46,171 nt of DNA from NCBI GenBank assembly GCA_013286045.1, contig JABDGM010000027.1:1-46171 (forward strand), in the 5' to 3' direction. Positions within the stretch are counted from its first letter, which is position 1. The number at the start of each line of letters is the position of its first letter. Shown here one piece after another: positions 24,390 to 32,427 of this stretch. This DNA is from Planctomycetota bacterium (GTDB lineage Bacteria; Planctomycetota; Planctomycetia; Pirellulales; Lacipirellulaceae). The position numbers were made by a program, and so were the translations under genes. The notes beneath the pieces are model-generated. The model did no database searches and was not told the DNA's origin. It saw only the letters and a list, made by a program, of their open reading frames with translations.

Positions 24390-24947
24390 ATGAACGACCG
24401 CTCTCAAATCGTGCCCCACAGCAATTCCGGCGACCCAGACGCCGCCGAACAGCTGCTGCCGCTCGTTTACGAAGAGTTGCGGCAGCTTGCTATCGCCAGG
24501 TTAAACCAAGAACGGCCTGGGCAAACCCTCCAGGCGACCGCGCTGGTGCACGAGGCGTACTTGCGGTTAGTGAAAGACGATGGTACCGCACCGTGGAATA
24601 GCCGGGGACATTTTTTTGCGGCAGCAGCGGAGGCAATGCGGCGGATTCTCATCGAGAACGCGCGTCGCAAAGGGCGGGTGCGGCATGGCGGGAAGATGAG
24701 GCGGGCGGAGCTGTCGCCCGAGGAAGTTGGCGACCTCGATAAAGCGCAGGATCTGTTGGAATTGAATGATGCGCTCGATCGGCTGGCAGAAGAGGATTCG
24801 CAATCGGCGGAATTGGTGAAACTGCGGTACTTTGCCGGGCTCACGATACCGCAGGCGGCAGAAATATTGGGCGTTTCGTCGCGTAAGGCTGATTTTCTGT
24901 GGTCGTTCGCGCGGGCTTGGCTGAAGCGGGAAATCAGCGAATCTTGA
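24390..24947 (+). CDS. ECF sigma factor (PF07638-like, island 2)
   Basis: 185 residues, a close paralogue of the ECF at 14364: LLPLVYEELRQLAIARL, RPGQTLQATALVHEAYLRLV, RGHFFAAAAEAMRRILIENARR and KLRYFAGLTIPQAAEILGVSS with WSFARAWL. The helix-turn-helix residues differ from the island 1 factor (IPQAAEILGVSSRKADFLW versus MGEAAAAMGVSLATAERHW). This fits the different distal element found before the genes of this island. The kinase at 25053 follows after 105 bp. Confidence 0.95.
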   Translation: MNDRSQIVPHSNSGDPDAAEQLLPLVYEELRQLAIARLNQERPGQTLQATALVHEAYLRLVKDDGTAPWNSRGHFFAAAAEAMRRILIENARRKGRVRHGGKMRRAELSPEEVGDLDKAQDLLELNDALDRLAEEDSQSAELVKLRYFAGLTIPQAAEILGVSSRKADFLWSFARAWLKREISES

Positions 24948-24981
24948 GGCGCTTCCTAGGGGATTCTGATGGGGGCGGGAT

Positions 24982-25020
24982 CTTTGCGCGATCTGGAGCG
25001 GTTTGTCGCATTGAGCGTAG
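24982..25020 (+). promoter_or_regulatory. Candidate ECF promoter C, upstream of kinase at 25053
   Basis: CTTTGCGCGA (24982-24991), 13 nt, GTCGCATTGA (25005-25014), then GTAG at 25017-25020. CTTTGCGCGA-N13-GTCGCAYTGA recurs at 29247-29279 before the first cargo gene of this island. GTCGCATTG-N3-GTAG is identical to the island 1 elements, while the distal half is different. Confidence 0.6.
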
Positions 25021-25052
25021 GAGCGCGTCCGTTAGGGACGTGAGCTGACACG

Positions 25053-28000
25053 ATGCGCGAACGCGATATCTTCATTCAAGTTCTGGAAAGTGACACCGCC
25101 GAGCGAACCGCCGCGCTCGATGCGGCTTGTGGTGGCGATCAGGGACTGCGCGATCGCGTGGAGCGATTGCTAGCGGAGCACGAGCGGGCCGCGACGTTCA
25201 TTCTCGATTCGCCAGCGGCCGAATTGGAAGGCACGGTGACGACGCCGATTACAGAGCGGCCGGGGACCATCATTGGTCCTTACAAGCTGCTGCAGCAAAT
25301 CGGCGAAGGGGGCATGGGCGCCGTGTTCATGGCCGAGCAAACGGAGCCTATCCAACGCAACGTTGCGCTCAAAGTCATCAAGCCGGGCATGGACACGCGG
25401 CAGGTCATCGCAAGGTTTGAAGCGGAGCGGCAGGCGCTCGCGATGATGGATCATCCGAATATTGCCCGCGTGCTCGATGCGGGCACGACTTCCAGCGGTC
25501 GGCCGTACTTTGTGATGGAACTGGTGAAAGGCGTTCCGATCACGCGGTACTGCGATGCGCATAAGCTTTCGCTTCAAGCGCGACTGGAGCTGTTCATTCC
25601 GGTGTGTCACGCAGTGCAGCACGCACATCAGAAGGGGATTATCCATCGAGATATCAAGCCGACGAACGTACTCGTTGCTGAGTATGACGATCACGCAGTT
25701 CCGAAGGTAATCGACTTTGGCGTGGCGAAGGCGACTGCGCAAAAGCTCACCGATCGCACGATGTTCACCGAGTTCGGCCAGGTGATCGGGACCGTCGAGT
25801 ACATGAGCCCCGAGCAGGCGAAATTCAATCAGCTCGATATCGACACGCGGACGGATATCTATTCGCTTGGCGTTCTGCTCTACGAACTACTTACCGGCAC
25901 CACGCCACTCGATAAGGAACGCCTGCGGGAAGCAGCGTTCGATGAGGTGCTGCGGATCATTCGCGAAGAGGAGCCGCCTAAACCGAGCACCCGTCTTAAC
26001 AGCAGTGCCACTCTGCCGGCAATTGCCGCAAATCGGCATACCGAACCTGCGCGACTGAGTCGCGGTGTGAGCGGCGACTTGGATTGGATCGTAATGAAAT
26101 GCCTCGAGAAGGAGCGCACGCGGCGTTACGAAACGGCGAGCGAGCTTGCGGCCGATCTGGAGCGGCATCTTGATCATCAGCCAGTGCTCGCGGTGAAGCC
26201 CTCGCTTTCGTACCGGGCGAGTAAGTACATCGCACGGCATAAATTGCCGGTTGCGGCGGCGGCTGTAATTTGCCTTGCCGTTCTTGGAGGGACCATCCTT
26301 AGCACGATCGGATTCGTGCGAGCGGTGAGTGCCGAACGCGTTGTGCGGCAGCAGCGTGACGAAGTTACCACGGAGCGCGATCATGCCGTTCGCTCGGAAG
26401 GCGTCGCTGAAGAGCAGCGCAAGAAGGCCGAAATAGAAGCGCGAAACGCGCAACTTCAGCTTGCCGAAAGTTTGATTAGTGAAGGCGATGCACTGACGAC
26501 CGCCGGCGAGTTCCGCTCTGCCTATTCGCGCTTTGCCGACGCCGAGGCGAAACTTAAATCGCTCGATGCGCCACTCACCCGATTGAACTTCTCGCTTGTG
26601 CGGTTATACCGAGCTAGTCCACCGCCACTTTGGTCTGCCGCCGCAGAGGGCAATGCTCCCTGGCAATATGTAGTGCTGAACTCGCGGCAAGAACTGTTAG
26701 TTTACGATAAAAAGACTACCTGCCATGTGCTCGACCTTGTCACTGGCGCGTGGACGCGCTCGTTCGAGGTTAGTGGGCCGGTGTCGCGCATGGCAGCGGT
26801 TGATACGGCCAACGGTCCGCTCGTCGCGCTTGGCAATTTGGACGCAATACGCCTCATTGATCCTGTCGGTGGCGGCGAGGTGCGGCATGCCGATGACGAT
26901 CGTGCGATGAGAGGCTGTGTGTTTTCGCCCGATGGCACGCTGGCGGCATCCGTCAATCAAAGCGGGGAGGTCGTCTTTTGGGAAACCAGCACGCTGAAAA
27001 TAATTGGCGAAGGCCGACATGACAAGGCGGTCTTCGATTTAGCCTTCTCGCACGATGGTAAGCTCCTGGCCACGGTAAGTGAGAAGGACACGGTCATCCT
27101 GTGGGATCCTTCCACGGCCACACAAGTGCGCACGATCGACGAATCGCCGAATCGCAATAAAGACGTTAGAGGCTGCACTTGTGTCGCTTTCTCTGCCGAC
27201 GATAAGACGATATTCTGCGGCGAGCTTCTCGGTAACGTGGTCGCTCTATCCGTCGAAGGTCCGCTGCTTTACATTCATGGGCCGCTTCGAGCTGGAATCA
27301 ATTCCGTTGTTGCCTCGACCGATAGCGACCGCATTCTCGTAGCTACGCGCGACGGGAACGTCGAAGTCTTCGAACCCGATTCAACGAACACGTCGCAGAC
27401 TCTCTCGAACCCTTGGATTGAACAGCTGTACCTGGTTTATGTGGGCAAGGGTAATCCAAATAAGGTAGCAGCAAAGACCGCGGCATCGAGCCCCGACGGC
27501 GAAATTGCCGTTGCGGTCGATTCTAGTGGCCATTTCATGGCGTGGCCGCTGGTCGCGCCGCGAAGCGTACTGGGGCGATTTAGAGGCGGCATGTCCGTAT
27601 CGCGTGATGGACTGCTCGTTACGGGCGTTGTGAGGAACCCCGGCGAACACTACGACCGCGAGGTTCGCGATTTCGCGACCGGCCGTACGCTGCGAACCCT
27701 CGAATGGTCGGGATACCCCAACGCCAGCTGTTTTGGCTCCGATTCGACGCGACTCTATATTGGCGAAGATGATGGAACGCTCGCGGCGTTCGATTTGCAA
27801 CACGACCGATGCGATTGGGCGGTCCATGCGCATGATGACGGACAGATATGGTCGATCGACGTGTCGGCCGATGGCGGGCTAATCACGAGCGGTGGCAGAG
27901 ATGGCGCCGCGCGAGTATGGAGCACCGACTCCGGCAAGTTATTGGCCGCTGTGACGGGGCAGTCCGACGACGTACACCAGGTGTTGTTTGCTCCCGGCGA

Positions 28001-29168
28001 GTCCAAGACCAATTCGCCAGGCGGGGTCGCCACGCTTGAAGGGCACACTGTATTCGTCGGCTCCGGGCTAAGCCAGTTTGTTAGCGAATGGCAGCCGCAA
28101 TCGGACAAGCAGCCACGCCGCATTTCTTTGCCGGGGAGCGTGAAGGCATTGTCTACATCGCCTGATGGCAAGCTGCTCGCCGTGAGCCTCAATCATGGTG
28201 GTATTTCACTGTTAGGTACGAACCCCTGCGAGCCGATCGCGTTTCTTGGCCCCGTTGGAAATGCAGTAAACGGATTCCGCTTCATTGATACAGGCAATGC
28301 CGCAGAGAACTGGGCCGTTTCCGCGGGAATCGAAGAGCTTCGAGTGTGGGATGTCGCTGCGCGCCACGAAAAGCTCGTTCTCGATACCGGTACGCACTAC
28401 GACGTCAACTCGCTGGTTGCCAACCCGGAACGCACGAAGATCATCGCGGTCAACTGCGGTACGATCGATTTTCGACTGCCGGAAAAAGTTCGCACACTTG
28501 CGCAGTCGCCGTCGCTGCAAAGCCGTGCTGAACTGTACGCCGCATTCGGCCTGTGGAATTGGGTTGAAGCGATCGTCACTCGCAATTCGAACGAACATGA
28601 AAGTATTCCAGCGATATCTCAGGCGCGGGCGCATTGGATGACGGGCAATACCGCCGCGGCGCGCCAAGCGTTTGACCTTGCGGTCGCACGACATGAAGTG
28701 CCTGGTTGGTACCCCGAGCTTTGTTTATCGGCCGAAACTCCGTCCCGCAAGATTGCTCGATCGCCACCTAAACCCAGACCCGATGACCCCATTCGCAGTC
28801 ACGCGCCAAGAACATTGTCAGCCGGCGTTATTAGCGCTACCGATTTCGAAACGCTTAAGGCAGCGATCGGTCAAGAAGTTGTCGTAGAAGGCGATGTGCA
28901 CGCCAGCATTTGGAGCAACACTGGTAATGTGCTCAACATCTATTTTGAAGGTGATGCGCCACGCAGTCCTGCACTCTTGGCCGTCGTGTTTAAAGGCCAG
29001 CGTGCGAAGTTCGATGCAGCGTTTCATGGCGATGCGGCCGTGGCCTTCGGTGGCGCGCATCTCCACATTAAAGGCAAGGTCGTCCGCTACAGCGGCCTGA
29101 GTGCTCGCTACGTCGGTTGGCCGCAAATCATTCTCGATGATCCGGCCCAGGTGACGATCGTTCCGTAG
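25053..29168 (+). CDS. Membrane Ser/Thr protein kinase with WD40 repeats and C-terminal OB-like domain (island 2)
   Basis: 1371 residues. Kinase domain (about 75-370) with GEGGMG (84-89), K107, HRD (198-200) and D221-F-G. A transmembrane helix at about 397-418 is followed by a coiled coil (about 425-475). About 530-1130 is a WD40-type propeller region (GCVFSPDGTLAASVNQSGEVVFWE and DLAFSHDGKLLATVSEKDTVILWD, in pieces). The last 90 residues (GQEVVVEGDVHASIWSN ... LHIKGKVVRYSGLSARYVGWPQIILDDP) look like an OB-fold. The kinase part is very similar to that at 15007, but the sensor is entirely different. It follows its own ECF sigma factor, so an extracytoplasmic protein ligand may control the sigma factor. 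Confidence 0.95.
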   Translation: MRERDIFIQVLESDTAERTAALDAACGGDQGLRDRVERLLAEHERAATFILDSPAAELEGTVTTPITERPGTIIGPYKLLQQIGEGGMGAVFMAEQTEPIQRNVALKVIKPGMDTRQVIARFEAERQALAMMDHPNIARVLDAGTTSSGRPYFVMELVKGVPITRYCDAHKLSLQARLELFIPVCHAVQHAHQKGIIHRDIKPTNVLVAEYDDHAVPKVIDFGVAKATAQKLTDRTMFTEFGQVIGTVEYMSPEQAKFNQLDIDTRTDIYSLGVLLYELLTGTTPLDKERLREAAFDEVLRIIREEEPPKPSTRLNSSATLPAIAANRHTEPARLSRGVSGDLDWIVMKCLEKERTRRYETASELAADLERHLDHQPVLAVKPSLSYRASKYIARHKLPVAAAAVICLAVLGGTILSTIGFVRAVSAERVVRQQRDEVTTERDHAVRSEGVAEEQRKKAEIEARNAQLQLAESLISEGDALTTAGEFRSAYSRFADAEAKLKSLDAPLTRLNFSLVRLYRASPPPLWSAAAEGNAPWQYVVLNSRQELLVYDKKTTCHVLDLVTGAWTRSFEVSGPVSRMAAVDTANGPLVALGNLDAIRLIDPVGGGEVRHADDDRAMRGCVFSPDGTLAASVNQSGEVVFWETSTLKIIGEGRHDKAVFDLAFSHDGKLLATVSEKDTVILWDPSTATQVRTIDESPNRNKDVRGCTCVAFSADDKTIFCGELLGNVVALSVEGPLLYIHGPLRAGINSVVASTDSDRILVATRDGNVEVFEPDSTNTSQTLSNPWIEQLYLVYVGKGNPNKVAAKTAASSPDGEIAVAVDSSGHFMAWPLVAPRSVLGRFRGGMSVSRDGLLVTGVVRNPGEHYDREVRDFATGRTLRTLEWSGYPNASCFGSDSTRLYIGEDDGTLAAFDLQHDRCDWAVHAHDDGQIWSIDVSADGGLITSGGRDGAARVWSTDSGKLLAAVTGQSDDVHQVLFAPGESKTNSPGGVATLEGHTVFVGSGLSQFVSEWQPQSDKQPRRISLPGSVKALSTSPDGKLLAVSLNHGGISLLGTNPCEPIAFLGPVGNAVNGFRFIDTGNAAENWAVSAGIEELRVWDVAARHEKLVLDTGTHYDVNSLVANPERTKIIAVNCGTIDFRLPEKVRTLAQSPSLQSRAELYAAFGLWNWVEAIVTRNSNEHESIPAISQARAHWMTGNTAAARQAFDLAVARHEVPGWYPELCLSAETPSRKIARSPPKPRPDDPIRSHAPRTLSAGVISATDFETLKAAIGQEVVVEGDVHASIWSNTGNVLNIYFEGDAPRSPALLAVVFKGQRAKFDAAFHGDAAVAFGGAHLHIKGKVVRYSGLSARYVGWPQIILDDPAQVTIVP

Positions 29169-29246
29169 ATCGTGGCCGCGGGACGTCGAAGCCTTCTTCT
29201 CCATGTCTCTGGCCACAATTGCGTCTTTTCTTCGACAAGCATATTC

Positions 29247-29279
29247 CTTTGCGCGAATTCACGCCGTCCGTCGCACTGA
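29247..29279 (+). promoter_or_regulatory. Candidate ECF promoter D, upstream of cargo gene at 29372
   Basis: CTTTGCGCGA (29247-29256), 13 nt, GTCGCACTGA (29270-29279): the same element and spacing as 24982-25014, with one C/T difference. It lies about 93 bp before the start codon of the first PEP-CTERM gene of island 2. Confidence 0.55.
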
Positions 29280-29292
29280 CTTATGGCGGTCC

Positions 29293-29370
29293 CTTCGCGA
29301 GCGCGCTCAAGACGATGGACCCAAACGATTTACCTCACGTTTGATGTTCACCCGGTGGAAAGGCTAAACG
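29293..29370. repeat. Imperfect 78-bp duplicated segment, copy 1
   Basis: From CTTCGCG at 29293 to the start of the PEP-CTERM gene, the sequence aligns with 31381-31457 at roughly three quarters identity by eye with one indel; shared words include GACGATG, CCAAAC, CCTCAC and TGGAAAG. In the other copy the first part is the 3' end of a PEP-CTERM gene, so this copy may be what remains of a deleted one. Confidence 0.6.
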
Positions 29371-29371
29371 C

Positions 29372-30649
29372 ATGTGTGGCGAACTTAGAATCCCCATTTC
29401 AGTTACAAAATCTCGATTTCTTTCTGCGTGCACCGTGGCAATGCTGGCGATCGTAGCCAGCGGCTCGGCGAGCGCCGCTCAGCAGTACGCGATCGACATC
29501 GTCCATGACCCATTTCATCCGGGCGTTCGCGATAGCTGGTTTTTCGACGTCAACAACAGCGGTCAAGTTGGCGGTTACATCATTCCACCCGCGCCGGCTC
29601 CAAACCGTCGCCAAGCAGTGATCTACCAAAATGGCGCCAGCCAGGTCGTGCTTGCAGGCGAGACGGCGACGGTTCGCGCCATCAACAATCTGGGCGATGC
29701 GATTGCAGACTCGACTGCTGGAAGCATGGTGTTTGTCAGCGGCGCGACCGGCACCGTGACGCCGATCAACATCCCCGGAGCCGGCAGTACCTTAGGGGCC
29801 GGCGGCTTTTACAACAAACCGTTGAATGACTTGGGTAATGTATTGACCGTCCGATACCTCGACCCCGCGGACATGCCGCCAAGTGCGTTCTCAGGTCTCG
29901 GCATTTGGAACGTCAGCGGTTACACGCCACTAACGGCGCTTGACCCGCTCTATCCGTACGTAAACCCGCCGGACGTGAATGACTTCAATAGCGGCCCCAG
30001 TTCTTTCACGGCAACCGTAAGTAATACGGGGCTCAACAAGCTGAACCAATTTGCCGCCAGCACCTATGACGAGGGATATGATCCTAAAGACCCGCTCGAT
30101 CCCGACGACGATACGTCCACCGAAGTGTACAACCACGCTTACCTTTACGACGGGCACGGGGGCTTTAAGTTCCTTGCGCAGCGATCGCCCACAGAGCCGA
30201 TCCGTCCGATCGAGATTGACGACGCTGGAACTGTCTTGGGCTGGGCCGGCCACGACTTAGCACTGTGGGATTCAACTGGCGCATTGCTATCGGTACTTCC
30301 AGCTCCAGCGGCCGGGTTGCTCGAATTCGGCTATGGCGGCGAGCCTTCAGTGCAGCGGGACAACGCAGGGAAGATTGTCGCTATCACGCAGTCAAAAGAC
30401 GGCATCCTTCTCTACGATCCCACGTCAAATACTTGGACTGACGTCACGCCTTCGATCGGTGGGCTGCCCGCCGGAAGCACCTTCGATTCGATTCAGGGCT
30501 TCAACGATCGCGGTGCGTTCGTCGGACTCGTGGCGCCGCCGGGACTACTCGGCACCTACGGGTTTGTGGTAACGCCCGTGCCGGAACCCACAACGTTGGC
30601 GCTGTGCGGCTTCGGGCTGTTGGCTACAGCAATACGACGGAGGTCGTGA
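29372..30649 (+). CDS. Secreted PEP-CTERM protein of unknown function
   Basis: 425 residues. Signal peptide (FLSACTVAMLAIVASGSASAA). The mature part contains repeats of the 'INNLGDAIADS', 'LNDLGNVLTV', 'IDDAGTVLGWAG' and 'FNDRGAFVGL' type, as in HAF-repeat extracellular proteins. The C-terminus VPEPTTLALCGFGLLATAIRRRS is a textbook PEP-CTERM signal. GGAAAGG lies about 9 nt before the ATG at 29372. It is the first cargo gene of island 2, preceded by candidate promoter D. Confidence 0.88.
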   Translation: MCGELRIPISVTKSRFLSACTVAMLAIVASGSASAAQQYAIDIVHDPFHPGVRDSWFFDVNNSGQVGGYIIPPAPAPNRRQAVIYQNGASQVVLAGETATVRAINNLGDAIADSTAGSMVFVSGATGTVTPINIPGAGSTLGAGGFYNKPLNDLGNVLTVRYLDPADMPPSAFSGLGIWNVSGYTPLTALDPLYPYVNPPDVNDFNSGPSSFTATVSNTGLNKLNQFAASTYDEGYDPKDPLDPDDDTSTEVYNHAYLYDGHGGFKFLAQRSPTEPIRPIEIDDAGTVLGWAGHDLALWDSTGALLSVLPAPAAGLLEFGYGGEPSVQRDNAGKIVAITQSKDGILLYDPTSNTWTDVTPSIGGLPAGSTFDSIQGFNDRGAFVGLVAPPGLLGTYGFVVTPVPEPTTLALCGFGLLATAIRRRS

Positions 30650-30707
30650 TGGCGCGTTCACGTTTCGACAGGTACACGCGAAAGTGAAACCAACGGGAGT
30701 TCAATTC

Positions 30708-31406
30708 ATGGTTAAGTGTCTAGTCGGATATCGTCGCACGTTGCCTGTCATTATCGGAGTATGCTTCGCGGGACTCGGCTCGTATTCGCACGCTGCGAAT
30801 CTCGTGGCGAATCCCAGCTTTGAATTGGGATCTTTCACCAACCGAGGCGACGGATTTCAGATTCTGCCGCTTGGTTCCACAGCGATCGGGGGCTGGACCG
30901 TGATCAATGACGCGTTGGCGTGGGGCACGGTCCCAAATTCTGCTGCAAGTGTAAATCCGATAACTCCTTTCGACGGAACATTCTTCCTCGATCTGCAAGG
31001 CGATGGTATCTTCGGCGCCCCTTACGGGGGCGTGATGCAAACGCTGCCGACAGTGTCCGGACAGCAGTATCATTTCGCTTTTGACCTGGGGACCGAGCAG
31101 AGCCCGGCTTCCCCAGCGACGCATGGACCAATTTCTGTGGTGGCGACCGCCGGAAGCACATCACTCCCTTTCACGTTCAATCCGGGTGGCACTGGCACGC
31201 AGTGGGGCCAGTTCGGATTCGATTTTACTGCGTCCAGCAGTAGCACTCCGATCAGCATCGTTGGAACAGACACGGCTGGCGGAGCATATATTGGCCTTGA
31301 TCTTGTCTCGGTAACGCTCGTGCCTGAGCCTTCCACGTTGCTCATTGCCTCCCTGGGAAGCATTACTCTGATCGCGGGCACTTCGCGGATGCATTCGAGA
31401 CGATGA
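30708..31406 (+). CDS. Secreted PEP-CTERM protein with DUF642-like domain
   Basis: About 232 residues from the ATG at 30708, chosen because GGGAG lies about 8 nt upstream; an in-frame GTG at 30684 is less likely. Signal peptide ends at YSHAA. The domain starts NLVANPSFELGSF and continues with GGWTVIND, FLDLQGDG and GVMQTLPTVSGQQYHFAFDLG, the pattern of DUF642/'choice-of-anchor C' carbohydrate-binding-like proteins. It ends VPEPSTLLIASLGSITLIAGTSR. 58 bp follow the previous gene, so the two are probably co-transcribed. Confidence 0.88.
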   Translation: MVKCLVGYRRTLPVIIGVCFAGLGSYSHAANLVANPSFELGSFTNRGDGFQILPLGSTAIGGWTVINDALAWGTVPNSAASVNPITPFDGTFFLDLQGDGIFGAPYGGVMQTLPTVSGQQYHFAFDLGTEQSPASPATHGPISVVATAGSTSLPFTFNPGGTGTQWGQFGFDFTASSSSTPISIVGTDTAGGAYIGLDLVSVTLVPEPSTLLIASLGSITLIAGTSRMHSRR

Positions 31407-31457
31407 GTCCAAACAAATTCCTCACTCTTGAAACTCAATCGATGGAAAGACTCAACA
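31381..31457. repeat. Imperfect 78-bp duplicated segment, copy 2
   Basis: Aligns with 29293-29370. The first 26 bp are the 3' end of the DUF642-like gene and the rest is the leader region before the next PEP-CTERM gene. This suggests that the cargo genes arose by tandem duplication together with their spacers. Confidence 0.6.
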
Positions 31458-31558
31458 ACCGCAGCGGGCAGACCACGGGTCGCGAAACGTTCGGCCAGCC
31501 CACATCGGCCAAACCGCAGAATTGATTCTTGCCCCCGTCCCAGCGCAGTGAATACCTA

Positions 31559-32419
31559 ATGTTTTACAGATCCACTCTACTCGCGCTAGCATTCGTCGTG
31601 TTGCCGGTTGTCTGCTACGCGGAGGTTATCACCGCGTATGATCTGACCGGCAGAGCGGGCAATGAGTTCTTCGACTCTGCGACGGCGATGGCCCCGCATG
31701 TCGGTGGAGAAGCCCTTTTGCGCGGCACCGGTCTCACCGCGACGGCGGCGGCCAACTCCTTTGCCGCCAGCGGCTGGGATGATAATTCCTCCCGCGATTA
31801 CTTCACATTCAGTTTCTTCGTCGCCCCCGGTTATCAGGTGACGTTGACCGATCTGTTGATCGCCACACGGTCGTCCAGCACCGGTCCCGGCAGCCTCTGG
31901 CTGTACTACAACTACACCGGCACGCTCGACATCGTCCGCGAGACCTTCACGCAGTCTGGCACTACAACGCTCAACAGCGATGTCGACCTCGCCAATTTAA
32001 CAGTGACGGGAAGGGCAACGTTTACAATTTATCGCGACTCGTTTGCCGCCAGCGCCAGCGGCGGCGCGGTAGCGCCGAGCGGCACGTTCCGCATTGCCAA
32101 CTATACCGATCCGCTCACGTCTGCGGTTTCGCCCATTACGTTTCTGGGCACTGTGTCCCGCATTGACCAATCCGGAGATTTCGACGGAAACGGCGCCGTG
32201 GACGCGGCCGATTACGTCGCGTGGCGCGAAGGCCTTGGATCGGTTAACACGCAAGCGGACTACAATGGGTGGCGAACCCACTTCGGCCAAACCGTCGGCA
32301 CCGGTTCGCGCGCAAGTGCGAACGAAGCCGTTCCTGAACCATCTGTGATGTTGCTTGCCACGCTGGGTGGTGTTGCGATTGTCGCCGCCCCACGTCGAAC
32401 GCTTGCCGTTCGGACTTAA
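31559..32419 (+). CDS. Secreted PEP-CTERM protein with dockerin-like loop
   Basis: About 286 residues from the ATG at 31559 (MFYRSTLLALAFVVLPVVCYAEV, signal peptide). A beta-rich domain (about 25-205) contains VITAYDLTGRAGNEFFDSAT and the FAASGWDDNSSRDYFTFSF motif common to a planctomycete extracellular family. It is followed by a dockerin-like Ca2+ loop (GDFDGNGAVDAADYVAWREG), NGWRTHFGQTVGTGSRAS, and a PEP-CTERM tail (AVPEPSVMLLATLGGVAIVAAPRR). It is the last cargo gene of island 2; the convergent ABC transporter ends 9 bp away. Confidence 0.88.
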   Translation: MFYRSTLLALAFVVLPVVCYAEVITAYDLTGRAGNEFFDSATAMAPHVGGEALLRGTGLTATAAANSFAASGWDDNSSRDYFTFSFFVAPGYQVTLTDLLIATRSSSTGPGSLWLYYNYTGTLDIVRETFTQSGTTTLNSDVDLANLTVTGRATFTIYRDSFAASASGGAVAPSGTFRIANYTDPLTSAVSPITFLGTVSRIDQSGDFDGNGAVDAADYVAWREGLGSVNTQADYNGWRTHFGQTVGTGSRASANEAVPEPSVMLLATLGGVAIVAAPRRTLAVRT

Positions 32420-32427
32420 GGTTCGGC

